Shown piece after piece: positions 15,317 to 23,619 of a DNA stretch of 32,725 nt. The translations under genes and the position numbers were made by a program. The notes under the pieces are model-generated. The model saw only the letters and a list, made by a program, of their open reading frames with translations. It was not told the origin of the DNA and made no database searches. How positions within the stretch are numbered: the stretch's first letter is position 1; every line of letters begins with the position of its first letter. The stretch spans positions 1 through 32,725 of the forward strand of contig CALVYN010000007.1 of NCBI GenBank assembly GCA_944372245.1, read 5' to 3'. This DNA is from an uncultured Bacilli bacterium. GTDB lineage: Bacteria; Bacillota_I; Bacilli_A; RFN20; CAG-288.

Positions 15317-16395
15317 TGGTGATCGGTGTGAGCGCCAAGAGGCGCATCCGCGAGTTGGCGGTCCAACAGGACATCAATGTCGGGCTGTCCGAGGCCCTCA
15401 ACGCCTTCCTCGAGGAGGGTGTTCTGGGCTGCGATTGGGAGACGTTCAGAGATGACTGCACGAGCCTGGGGGTGACAGGTGGCGAGTACTACGCCAAGCG
15501 GATGCTCCTAGAGCTCGGGCTGAGCGAGAAGGAGGCTGATGACCTCCTCGGCCAGAATCTTCTCAAGGTCAAGGAGCTGGATCCGGCCTCCTATGTGGCT
15601 GACCCCTTTGTCAGCCGCCTCGGCAAGGCTCATCTCCAGCGGGGAACCTACAGCCTTTCCTCCCAGGTCTTTCAGCCGCTGGAGGGCTTTCTGCTGACCG
15701 ATGTCGAATCCGGTTCAGCCAAGGAGAACTACGCGACGCGGACGACGTTGGGATACTTCTCTAAGGGATACCACTTTCCGATCCTCACCAAGGGCAAGCG
15801 GATCTGGATGAGCGGCTCTCCCTATGAGATCGAGACGATGAGGGCTCCGCTGGGCAAGGCTCACGGAAGGGTTTTAACCCTCGGTTTGGGCCTGGGCTAC
15901 TTCGCCTGCTCGGCCCTCTTTAAGGATGGGGTCACCTCGGTGACCGCCGTCGAGAACGCCCCGGAGGTCATCGAGATCTTCAAGCAGGTCATCGAGCCTC
16001 ACATGGGCCTGACCAAGGAGCTGGAGATCGTCCAGAGCGATGCCTTCGACTATCTCGAGGCTCACGGAGCGGAGTACGACTACATCTTCGCCGACCTCTG
16101 GCACGATGAGATCGATGGCCTGCCGATGTATACCCACCTGCTTCAGATCGCTCGAAAGAATGGTCTGAGCCTGGACTTCTGGATCGAGCCGACCATTCTC
16201 ACCTACCTGCGCGAGTGCACCATCCAGACCCTGAGCCTGATGGCTGATGGGGAGAAGCCCCTGGCGGTGGACGGCCCTGTCGTCGCGGCTCTCTACAGGT
16301 ATCTCCAGGACTCAAAGATCGAGGACGGAAAGTCTGTCGACGACCTGCTGACGGACGAGGCGCTGCGCCGGATCGCCAGCGAGATTCGCCCCTAG
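15316..16395 (+). CDS. spermidine-synthase-like methyltransferase-fold protein
   Basis: A 359-residue protein. Residues 1-150 are not recognised. From about residue 180 a Rossmann-type methyltransferase fold appears: the glycine-rich loop RVLTLGLGLGYFACSAL, an acidic end of strand 2 (SVTAVENAP), then VQSDAFDYLE and YDYIFADLWHDEIDG, as in spermidine-synthase-like proteins. SAM or decarboxylated SAM binding is likely; the substrate is unknown, and a polyamine role is not shown because the N-terminal half does not look like SpeE. It overlaps the preceding small gene by one base (TGATG), so both are probably translationally coupled. It ends about 55 bases before nusB, which has its own promoter. 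Confidence 0.65.
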   Translation: MVIGVSAKRRIRELAVQQDINVGLSEALNAFLEEGVLGCDWETFRDDCTSLGVTGGEYYAKRMLLELGLSEKEADDLLGQNLLKVKELDPASYVADPFVSRLGKAHLQRGTYSLSSQVFQPLEGFLLTDVESGSAKENYATRTTLGYFSKGYHFPILTKGKRIWMSGSPYEIETMRAPLGKAHGRVLTLGLGLGYFACSALFKDGVTSVTAVENAPEVIEIFKQVIEPHMGLTKELEIVQSDAFDYLEAHGAEYDYIFADLWHDEIDGLPMYTHLLQIARKNGLSLDFWIEPTILTYLRECTIQTLSLMADGEKPLAVDGPVVAALYRYLQDSKIEDGKSVDDLLTDEALRRIASEIRP

Positions 16396-16400
16396 CGTTA

Positions 16401-16444
16401 TGCTAGAATTATTCGCTACGCAATATTGAAATAGACAAGGAGGA
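16401..16444 (+). promoter_or_regulatory. extended -10 promoter and SD of the nusB operon
   Basis: TGCTAGAAT at 16401-16409 is an extended -10 (TG-N-TAGAAT), which explains the lack of a clear -35. AAGGAGGAG at 16437-16445 is a strong SD before the ATG at 16451. Confidence 0.6.
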
Positions 16445-16450
16445 GCAACC

Positions 16451-17062
16451 ATGGGTAAGACGATCATCACCAGGCACATGATGAGGGTGAGGACGGTGCT
16501 CGCCCTCTATGCGGCCCTGCTGCTGGAGTCGGCTAAGATCGATTTCGATGCCAAGGAGCTCCTCGATGGCGCCTACGAGCTCGACGGCCGGACCGATGGT
16601 CTCAACTCGATTCCTCCCGTCACCTGGGAGGGGCTGGACCCCGAGTTCCGCGCCTGCGCGGTCAAGGCTCTGGTCAATCAGAATGAGATCGCCCAGGCCA
16701 TCAGCGAGTATCTCGACGGCTGGGCCTTCGACCGCCTGCCCCTGGTCACTCGGGCCATCATGCTGGTCGCCTACACCGAGAGCGTCCTGGTCAAGTCCGC
16801 GCCCAAGCAGGTCGCGATCAACGAGGCGCTGGTCATCCTCAAGCAGTTCGGCTCCGAGTCGGAGGTCCGCTACGTCAACGCGGTGCTGGAGCAGGCCATC
16901 TCCAAGGCCTTGAACGTGCCCAATGACTACAAGGGTCCGGGCAAGGTCCACGTCGACCTGAAGGACCTCGAGCCCGACCGCCAGTATATCCAGTCGATCC
17001 TCGATGGCGAGGCGGCCAAGGTCCAGTCCGAGGCTGAGGAAGAATCCGCCAAGAAAGAGTGA
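16451..17062 (+). CDS. nusB: transcription antitermination factor NusB, with C-terminal extension
   Basis: NusB pairs with NusE (S10) on boxA RNA to keep RNA polymerase processive on rRNA operons. In 203 residues the N-terminal helix has TRHMMRVRTVLALYAALL, and the conserved C-terminal core has RLPLVTRAIMLVAYTE, PKQVAINEALVILKQFGSE and YVNAVLEQ. Typical NusB has about 130-150 residues; here some 55 residues follow the core, ending in an acidic and lysine-rich tail. xseA overlaps its stop (GTGA), and nusB-xseA-xseB-recN forms a tight operon like that of other Bacillota. The function call is secure; the role of the extension is unknown. Confidence 0.88.
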   Translation: MGKTIITRHMMRVRTVLALYAALLLESAKIDFDAKELLDGAYELDGRTDGLNSIPPVTWEGLDPEFRACAVKALVNQNEIAQAISEYLDGWAFDRLPLVTRAIMLVAYTESVLVKSAPKQVAINEALVILKQFGSESEVRYVNAVLEQAISKALNVPNDYKGPGKVHVDLKDLEPDRQYIQSILDGEAAKVQSEAEEESAKKE

Positions 17063-18363
17063 CGATGGTCCAAGAAGGGTATACGGTCTTCACAGTCTCC
17101 GAGCTCTCAGACATCCTCTCTGAGATCATGAGGTCGCCGGAGCTGCAGGGGATCTTCGTCACCGGAGAGATCCTCCACATCAAGAGCAGCAACGGACACA
17201 TCTACATGGATCTGATCGACCCCGACCAGAAGGCCGGGACCATCCGCACTACCCTGCGCGCCATCATCTGGCGCTCCTCGGTGCCCACTTTGGGTTGCAG
17301 GTTCAAGGAGGGCGATGTCGTCACCTGCTACGGCGGCCTCAACTACTATGGCGGCAGCTCCTCGGTCAGCTTCATCGTCCGCCGAATGAGTGTCCAGCTG
17401 GCCGGCGAGGGCAAGGCGCTGATGGCCAAGAGAGCCCTATTGAAGAAGCTCGACGACCTCGGTTTACTGAACCCTGAACGCAAGCGGCCTCTGCCTCGCT
17501 ACGTCCAGCGCCTGGCGGTGGTCTCCTCCCCGGAAGCGGCGGGCTACCATGATATCCTCGACACCCTCTCCCGCCGCTTCCCCTGTGAGGAGGTCCGCCT
17601 CTTCCCAGCCACAGTGCAGGGTGCTTCGGCTCCCTCTTCTATCGCCTCGGCCCTGAATGAGGCCTACCGGTGGAAGCCCGATGCCATCATCATCGGCCGC
17701 GGCGGGGGCTCCAAGGGCGACCTGAGCTGCTTCGACGACGAGAAGGTGGCGATGGCCATGGTCAAATCTCCCTGCCCCATCATCACCGCAATCGGCCACC
17801 AGGTCGATGTCTCGGTGGCGGACCGGCTGGCCGACGTCTGCGCCATCACCCCCACCGACGCCGCCAACAAAATCAACCCCTCCCTGGAGGAGCTCAGTCA
17901 GGAGGTCGGCCAGTTTAGGGAGAGCCTGGCTCGCCTGCTCGACCATCATCTCACCGACTACATGGTCGAGGTCATGGAGATGCGCCGCCAGCTCAACCAG
18001 TCGCTCCCCCAGAATCGGCTGGAGGAGATGGGGCAGCGCCTCACGGTGCTCAGAGAGCGGCTCAACGCGGCCAAGACAAAGATGTTCTCGGATGCGGAAC
18101 AGAGGTTGGTAAATTATAAAAACCTGCTTGTTCTAAGGCTTCAATCAAGCCTTCAAAACGCTGAACAGCGTATCTCGTCGGCGCGGAGAACCCTCGAGTC
18201 GACCAGCGTGGAAGCCTCGCTCAAGCGGGGGTTCTCCCTGATTGTCGACGAGGGTGGACACCCCCTGAAGGAGGCGGACTTCACCCCGGGTAGGAAGGTC
18301 AGTATCCTCAATCGCAACATCAAGGCGGAAGCGACGATCGATGCGGTCGCAAAAAGGAGGTAG
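17059..18363 (+). CDS. xseA: exodeoxyribonuclease VII large subunit
   Basis: XseA with several XseB subunits degrades single-stranded DNA from both ends. The 434-residue protein has an N-terminal OB-fold (TVSELSDILSEI, GEILHIKSSNGHIYMDL), the catalytic core with VVSSPEAAGYHDIL, PATVQG, GRGGGSKGDLSCFDDE and GHQVDVSVADRLAD, a long coiled coil at about residues 270-385, and the C-terminal strand RGFSLIVDEGG. The family's GHE-x-D motif reads GHQVD here (CAG codon). I use GTG at 17059, overlapping the nusB stop; ATG at 17065 is an equally good alternative. xseB follows after two bases. Confidence 0.94.
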   Translation: MTMVQEGYTVFTVSELSDILSEIMRSPELQGIFVTGEILHIKSSNGHIYMDLIDPDQKAGTIRTTLRAIIWRSSVPTLGCRFKEGDVVTCYGGLNYYGGSSSVSFIVRRMSVQLAGEGKALMAKRALLKKLDDLGLLNPERKRPLPRYVQRLAVVSSPEAAGYHDILDTLSRRFPCEEVRLFPATVQGASAPSSIASALNEAYRWKPDAIIIGRGGGSKGDLSCFDDEKVAMAMVKSPCPIITAIGHQVDVSVADRLADVCAITPTDAANKINPSLEELSQEVGQFRESLARLLDHHLTDYMVEVMEMRRQLNQSLPQNRLEEMGQRLTVLRERLNAAKTKMFSDAEQRLVNYKNLLVLRLQSSLQNAEQRISSARRTLESTSVEASLKRGFSLIVDEGGHPLKEADFTPGRKVSILNRNIKAEATIDAVAKRR

Positions 18364-18365
18364 CT

Positions 18366-18611
18366 ATGGCAACCAAAAGCGAGAAGAAGACCACCAAGGT
18401 TCAGACGAAGGAGATGACCTTCGCCCAGATGGAGGATCGGGTCCGACAGATTCTCGATGAGCTCTCCGCCGCGGATACCAGCCTCGACGAGCAGGTCGCC
18501 CTGGGCGAGGAGGGCGCCAAGCTCCTCGACCAGATGACCCAGCAGCTCGAGACCCTGAAGAAGAGAGTCGAGGGCATCTCCAAGGCCGCGAGCGACCCCA
18601 GCGAGGAGTAG
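18366..18611 (+). CDS. xseB: exodeoxyribonuclease VII small subunit
   Basis: An 81-residue XseB, helical and charged, that wraps the XseA coiled coil. The core is FAQMEDRVRQILDEL, then LDEQVALGEEGAKLLDQMTQQLETLKKRVE, the usual two-helix pattern with the conserved Leu-Glu...Gly-x-x-Leu spacing. AAAGGAGGT at the end of xseA is an excellent SD. recN begins two bases after its stop. Confidence 0.93.
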   Translation: MATKSEKKTTKVQTKEMTFAQMEDRVRQILDELSAADTSLDEQVALGEEGAKLLDQMTQQLETLKKRVEGISKAASDPSEE

Positions 18612-18613
18612 CT

Positions 18614-20287
18614 ATGCTCTGCTCCCTGACTGTCCGCAACTTTCTGGTCATCCAGGATGCCACCCTCAATCTCGCCCCGGGACTGAACGCCCTCATCGGT
18701 GAGACCGGTGCGGGCAAATCCGTCCTGGTCGAGGCCCTAGCTCTGCTCTGCGGCCTCAAGAGCGGTGGCCTGACCCCGCGCGATGTCACGAAGAAGGCCT
18801 TCGCCGAGGCGGTCTTTGATGTCTCGTCGTGGACTGAGGCCCAGCGTCAGCGCGTGGCTGACTATCTGGATGGCGAGGAGGAGCTGATCCTCTCACTCTC
18901 GGCCACCGCTAAGGGTTCGATCGTGCGGCGCATCAACGGGGAGACGGTGACCCTGCAGACTCTCAGAGAGGCGATGCAGGGTGTGGTCGATATCCACAGC
19001 CAGAAAGATACGGCTGGTCTGTATGACCCTGCGGTTCAGCTGGCTGGTCTGGATGGCATGGGCGACAAGGACCACCAGAAGCTGATCTCAGACTACCGCC
19101 AGTCGTTGGCTGAGATGAATGAGGCCCAGAAGGCCATCGACGAGCTGCGCTCTGAATCCGCCAGCGAGGATCCCGACTTCCTCCGCTTCCGCATCGATGA
19201 GATCGTGCGTCTGCACATCCAGCCCGACGAGATTGAGGAGGCGGAGGCCAAGCTCTCCGAGCTCTCGGGCCAAGCCAAACTCAACGAGGCCCTCAAGAGC
19301 CTTTCACCCCTCCGCTCGCAGTTGGAGCAGATCCTGCCCGAGCTCTCCAGCAGTCTCGATTCGATCAGCTCCATACCCGGCGAGGCGTCAAGCTTGGCCC
19401 AGGAGGCCCTAGACTCCCTAAATAGCCTAGAGAACAATCTCGACTCGATCTCCTACCTCGAGGGCGAGGAGGAGACTGAACTGGTCGACCAGCTCAACGC
19501 GCGCCTCTTCGACCTAGAGAAGGTCCGCAGCCGCTACGGCCGCTCGACCAAGGAGATTCTCGATGCATTAGATAGCTTAAAGAGCAGGCTCGATAAGCTT
19601 TCCAACTTTGAAGATGAGTTGAAGAGACTACAGAATCGCCTCTCTCAGTGCACCGAGGAGGCGACCAGGATCGGGCGGGAGCTGTCCGCCTCGCGCAAGA
19701 GCTTGGCGAAGGATCTTGCCAAGCTTGTGAACGCGAACCTTAACGACCTCAAACTGCCTTCCTCCGGCTTCGACATCAAGGTCGAAACCGGCGACAAGCT
19801 CCTGTCCACGGGTCTGGACCACGTCGAATTCACGGTCGACCTCAATGGGCGGGGACGCTTTGAGCCCCTCAGGAAGGTAGCTTCGGGCGGTGAGTCCTCG
19901 CGCATCATGCTGGCGCTCAAGTGCGCTCTGGCTGGGGTCAATCCCGCTGACCTGATGGTCTTCGATGAGATCGATACGGGCATCTCGGGTGCAGTGGCCT
20001 TTCAGGCGGGACGCAAGCTGGCGGCCCTCTCTAGAAGCGTGCAGGTCTGCTGTATCACCCATCTTCCTCAGGTGGCCGCCTTCGCTGACCAGTCCTTCCT
20101 AGTCACGAAGAAATCTGTTGATGGCGGGGTCTCGATGACCGGGGTTGAGTCTCTCTCCGACAGCGAGGCGCTGGCTAGAGGTATCTCGGTTCTCCTGGAG
20201 GGAAGCGAGAGTTCCAGGGTCACGATCGATGCAGCCAAGGACCTCATCGACCAGGCCCACCGAGCCGAAGCCTCTAAGAAGTCATAG
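18614..20287 (+). CDS. recN: DNA double-strand-break repair protein RecN
   Basis: RecN is an SMC-like ATPase that gathers broken DNA ends for recombination. In 557 residues the Walker A is IGETGAGKS (about 28-36), the middle is a long coiled coil (about 150-370), and the C-terminal head has the ABC signature SGGESSR, Walker B DLMVFDEIDTG and the histidine switch ITHLPQVAAFAD. Length is normal. It ends the nusB-xseA-xseB-recN operon and is followed by a strong terminator. No SOS box was recognised in front of the operon. Confidence 0.96.
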   Translation: MLCSLTVRNFLVIQDATLNLAPGLNALIGETGAGKSVLVEALALLCGLKSGGLTPRDVTKKAFAEAVFDVSSWTEAQRQRVADYLDGEEELILSLSATAKGSIVRRINGETVTLQTLREAMQGVVDIHSQKDTAGLYDPAVQLAGLDGMGDKDHQKLISDYRQSLAEMNEAQKAIDELRSESASEDPDFLRFRIDEIVRLHIQPDEIEEAEAKLSELSGQAKLNEALKSLSPLRSQLEQILPELSSSLDSISSIPGEASSLAQEALDSLNSLENNLDSISYLEGEEETELVDQLNARLFDLEKVRSRYGRSTKEILDALDSLKSRLDKLSNFEDELKRLQNRLSQCTEEATRIGRELSASRKSLAKDLAKLVNANLNDLKLPSSGFDIKVETGDKLLSTGLDHVEFTVDLNGRGRFEPLRKVASGGESSRIMLALKCALAGVNPADLMVFDEIDTGISGAVAFQAGRKLAALSRSVQVCCITHLPQVAAFADQSFLVTKKSVDGGVSMTGVESLSDSEALARGISVLLEGSESSRVTIDAAKDLIDQAHRAEASKKS

Positions 20288-20315
20288 GTTTTAGACTTCT
20301 GCATCCTGATGGTTC

Positions 20316-20339
20316 AAAAGCGAGGAGACTCGCTTTTTT
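20316..20339 (+). terminator. Rho-independent terminator after recN
   Basis: AAAAGCGAG at 20316-20324 pairs with CTCGCTTTT at 20329-20337 around the tetraloop GAGA, within a T-run that reaches 20339. Confidence 0.9.
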
Positions 20340-20342
20340 CAC

Positions 20343-20367
20343 TATAATGAAATCATTCTGAGGGAGG
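20343..20367 (+). promoter_or_regulatory. -10 box and SD for dinB
   Basis: TATAAT at 20343-20348 follows the recN terminator directly; the -35 position is inside the terminator stem and has no match. AGGGAGG at 20361-20367 is an SD with a long 13-base spacing to the ATG at 20381. No LexA-type operator is evident. Confidence 0.5.
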
Positions 20368-20380
20368 CTTTTAGAAAAGC

Positions 20381-21496
20381 ATGAGACTCGTTCTTCACAT
20401 CGATCTAAACGCCTTCTTCGCCCAGGTGGAGATCAATCGAAATCCATCATTGAAAGGTAAACCCGTCGCGGTGGGCGGCGGCGTGCGAGGCGTGGTTTCA
20501 ACCTGCTCCTACGAGGCGCGCCACTTCGGCGTCCACTCGGGTATGCCCCTCTCTGATGCCTACAAGCACTGCCCTGACATCATCATGATCCCCGGTGACT
20601 ATCACGAGTACTCCAGGCAGTCGCACCTCTTCTTCGATGCGGTCAGAGAGATCTTTCCCCGGATTCAGAAGGCTTCGATCGACGAGTGCTACGCGGATGC
20701 GACCGAGTTCTTCCAGGATATTTCCGACGACGAGGAGGCGATGTACGAGCGTCTCTTCGACGTGCAGATGAAACTCCTGCGCCGAACTTCCCTGAAGTGT
20801 TCTATGGGCCTAGGACATACGAAATTCATGGCCAAGATGGGTTCCGACTACAAGAAGCCCTTGGGTATCACCTTCCTTCTGACCCCTCAGGAATGGCAGA
20901 CCAAAATCTGGCCTCTAGCGATCGGAAAGATGTATGGAATCGGCGAGATGACCGCTCCGAAGCTGGAGGCAGTGGGCATTACAACCATCGGAGAGTTAGC
21001 CACTACGGCATCTGAGGGAGCTAGGAAGGCCCTGGGATCCAATTTTGACTACCTGGTAGGTTGGGCCAACGGACTCGGCTCCGATGTCGTCTCGACGGAA
21101 TCCTCGCAGCGGAAATCCTGCTCCAACGATGTGACGCTCAACCAGGATACGACCGACTATGACGAGCTGAGGCAGTGGCTGGTTCAGTGTGCGGAAGACG
21201 TGGCTAGACAGATCAGACGTGAGGGTTTGGTTACTCGAACCGTCTGCATCAAGCTGCGCGACAATAACTTCTACACCGAGACGAAACGGGAGACCTTTGA
21301 GGAATATACCGATTCTGCTGAGACGATATCCTTCCATGCGCTGAAGATCTTTGATGCCTTCTACCGCGGGCAGCCCATCCGCCTCTGCGGAGTCTCGGTC
21401 GAAGATCTCGTGAAGCCCTCCGCCGTGAAGAAGAACATCCAGCTCACCTTGAACGAGGCGCTCGCCGATGGAGGTGACAGCGGTGAAACTAAGTGA
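20381..21496 (+). CDS. dinB: DNA polymerase IV (Y family)
   Basis: A 371-residue translesion polymerase. The first metal ligand is Asp8 in HIDLNAFFAQVE, with the aromatic steric gate in AFFA; the second pair is Asp101-Glu102 in SIDECYADAT. Also present are CSYEARHFGVHSGMPLSDA, the thumb with GIGEMTAPKLEAVGITTIGEL, and a C-terminal little-finger domain. DMDAFFA of typical DinB reads DLNAFFA, so the second acidic residue of the motif is Asn; the essential ligands remain. It overlaps xerD, so the repair polymerase and recombinase share a transcript. GC content and codon bias begin to fall from this gene rightward. Confidence 0.93.
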   Translation: MRLVLHIDLNAFFAQVEINRNPSLKGKPVAVGGGVRGVVSTCSYEARHFGVHSGMPLSDAYKHCPDIIMIPGDYHEYSRQSHLFFDAVREIFPRIQKASIDECYADATEFFQDISDDEEAMYERLFDVQMKLLRRTSLKCSMGLGHTKFMAKMGSDYKKPLGITFLLTPQEWQTKIWPLAIGKMYGIGEMTAPKLEAVGITTIGELATTASEGARKALGSNFDYLVGWANGLGSDVVSTESSQRKSCSNDVTLNQDTTDYDELRQWLVQCAEDVARQIRREGLVTRTVCIKLRDNNFYTETKRETFEEYTDSAETISFHALKIFDAFYRGQPIRLCGVSVEDLVKPSAVKKNIQLTLNEALADGGDSGETK

Positions 21497-22379
21497 ACAG
21501 GCCAGGGCCTTTTTGGCGGAGATCGTTGCTGAGAAGGGCGATTCAAGAAAGACAGTTCAAGCTTACTCTACTGATCTTTTGCAATTTATAAACTTTGTCG
21601 GTGATAAGGAAGATGTAGAAATTCTTCCCAACGATGTCGTCGCCTTTCTCTCCCATCTCACCCATGAGGGAGTCAAGGAGAGCACCCTTCAAAGGAAGGA
21701 AGTGGTCGTCAATTGTTTCTACCGCTACATTCAGGCCCAGGGGAAGGTCGATCGCCCTATCGGGCAGTTCAAGTTTCCTCGCCGCGAGCAGAGGATTCCG
21801 GATGTCCTCTCAATCGATGACATCAGCAGGATGCTTAGCGCCATCGATGAGAATGACCCCTATTCCATCCGTTTGAAAACGATGATCATCATCGCCTTCT
21901 CCTGCGGCCTACGCGTCTCCGAGTTGACCGGATTGAAGCTTAATGATGTAAACCTCGAGCAGGGCTTTGTCCGAGTCCTAGGCAAAGGTGGTAAAGAGAG
22001 ACTGGTTCCGTTTGGACATGATGGTGCCAAGGCCTTGACGGAATGGCTGATGATCAGACACAAGCTCAATCCTAAATCAGATGCCCTCTTCCTGGCTAAA
22101 GGTGGCCATAAGATGACGCGGCAATCGTTTAATCAGGAACTTACCAACCTTGCACAGACAGCGGGAATAACGAAGCGTGTAACACCCCATATGCTGCGCC
22201 ACTCTTTCGCTACAACCCTGCTCGAAAACGGAGCTCCGCTTCGCGAGGTGCAGGAGCTTTTGGGGCATTCAGATATCGAGACGACTCAGATCTATACCCA
22301 CGTGAGCTCTCGCAGCGCCCGCGACATCTATGACAGCATTGTCGGTGATGGGTTGGAAGAAGCGAAGAAGTATAATTAA
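21483..22379 (+). CDS. xerD: tyrosine recombinase XerD (XerC/XerD family)
   Basis: Xer recombinases resolve chromosome dimers at dif during division, activated by FtsK. All six catalytic residues are visible (numbered from the chosen start): Arg144 in CGLRVSEL, Lys168 in GKGGKER, His236 and Arg239 in HMLRHSFAT, His262 in LLGHSD, and Tyr271 in IYTH. I prefer GTG at 21483, because GGAGG lies at 21470-21474, eight bases upstream; this gives 298 residues, the length of E. coli XerD. ATG at 21468 would add five. The gene overlaps dinB. deoB follows, as in Bacillus. Its likely target, the dif site at 24729-24756, is only about 2.3 kb downstream. XerC cannot be excluded by eye, but the xerD-deoB synteny favours XerD. 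Confidence 0.9.
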   Translation: MKLSEQARAFLAEIVAEKGDSRKTVQAYSTDLLQFINFVGDKEDVEILPNDVVAFLSHLTHEGVKESTLQRKEVVVNCFYRYIQAQGKVDRPIGQFKFPRREQRIPDVLSIDDISRMLSAIDENDPYSIRLKTMIIIAFSCGLRVSELTGLKLNDVNLEQGFVRVLGKGGKERLVPFGHDGAKALTEWLMIRHKLNPKSDALFLAKGGHKMTRQSFNQELTNLAQTAGITKRVTPHMLRHSFATTLLENGAPLREVQELLGHSDIETTQIYTHVSSRSARDIYDSIVGDGLEEAKKYN

Positions 22380-22407
22380 TCAGATATTTTTGATGGAGGT
22401 CTCTCGG

Positions 22408-23619
22408 ATGCACTATGTGAAATTTCCCCGCGTCTTCGTGATCGTCTGCGATTCGCTCGGTATCGGCTGCGCCCCCGATGCTGCCACCTATGACGACGAG
22501 GGGACCGACACCCTCGGACACTGCGCTCAGGCCTGTGGCTCCCTCCGTATCCCGATGCTCAACAGCATGGGAATGGGAGATATCAACGCCTTCAATGGCT
22601 CGGCCATCTGCCCGCACCCTCACGCTTACAGCGCCCGCCTTCAGGAAGCTAGTAAGTCCAAAGATACCCTGACTGGTCACTGGGAGATGATGGGTATTGT
22701 TACTGAGGAACCTTTTAAACTTTTCACACATACCGGCTTCCCTCAGGAGCTGAAAGATGCTTTCGAGAAAGAGGTTGGTGTGCCCGTGAAGTGGCTCGCC
22801 ACCTACTCTGGCACACAGGCTATCCATGACTTCGGTGAGTGGTCTGTGGAGAACAAGGGTCTGATTGTCTATACCTCGGGTGACAGCGTCTTCCAGATTG
22901 CTGCCCACGAGGACATCTTCCCTACCGAGCGGCTCTATGAGATCTGCGCCATCGCTAGAAAGCTCTGTGACCTGCCTCAATACCATATCGGTCGCGTCAT
23001 CGCTCGTCCCTTCGTCGGAAAGAATGCTGATGACTTCCATCGTGTTATGGCCGATCGTCGCGATCTCTCTCACACTCCCACTAAGCACACCTACATGTCC
23101 CTTCTCAAGGATGCGGGATACACGACCTACTGCGTGGGAAAGACCTGCGATATCTTCAGCATGGTCGGAGTCACCGGTGGTGAGCACACCGAATCGAATG
23201 CGGATGGCATGCTCAAGACCATCGCACAGGTCAAGGACGGCGAGTGGGGTGGAATGTGCTTCACCAATCTCGTCGCCTTCGATTCCGAATACGGTCATCG
23301 CCGTGACCCTGTGGGTTATGGGAAGTGTCTCGAGGAGTTTGATTCCTACCTCTATCAGCTCGTTCTTGCCCTCCATCAGGACGACCTTCTCATCATCACT
23401 GGCGACCACGGAAATGACCCCACCTACAAGGGCACTGATCACACCCGCGAATACGTTCCCTTCCTGGCCTATTCTAAGTCGTTTAAGAGCGGTAGAAAGC
23501 TCGCCGATAGGGCCACTTTCGCTGATCTTGGCAAGACCATCGCCTTGAACTTCGGCCTCTCTGACATCGATGATCTTGCGGGAACTCCCATCGTCGAGCT
23601 TTTGGAAGTTGATGCATGA
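22408..23619 (+). CDS. deoB: phosphopentomutase
   Basis: DeoB interconverts (deoxy)ribose-1- and -5-phosphate in nucleoside salvage. From the ATG at 22408 it has 403 residues, normal for the family; the frame is open upstream but GGAGG at 22395-22399 supports this start. Alkaline-phosphatase-superfamily metal motifs are visible: VCDSLGIGCAPDA at the N-terminus, DTLTGHWEMMG carrying the phospho-acceptor threonine, and TGDHGNDPTYKGTDHTREYVP near the C-terminus. xerD-deoB is conserved in Bacillota; there a purine nucleoside phosphorylase often follows, whereas here a lipoprotein gene overlaps the stop (ATGA). Confidence 0.96.
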   Translation: MHYVKFPRVFVIVCDSLGIGCAPDAATYDDEGTDTLGHCAQACGSLRIPMLNSMGMGDINAFNGSAICPHPHAYSARLQEASKSKDTLTGHWEMMGIVTEEPFKLFTHTGFPQELKDAFEKEVGVPVKWLATYSGTQAIHDFGEWSVENKGLIVYTSGDSVFQIAAHEDIFPTERLYEICAIARKLCDLPQYHIGRVIARPFVGKNADDFHRVMADRRDLSHTPTKHTYMSLLKDAGYTTYCVGKTCDIFSMVGVTGGEHTESNADGMLKTIAQVKDGEWGGMCFTNLVAFDSEYGHRRDPVGYGKCLEEFDSYLYQLVLALHQDDLLIITGDHGNDPTYKGTDHTREYVPFLAYSKSFKSGRKLADRATFADLGKTIALNFGLSDIDDLAGTPIVELLEVDA

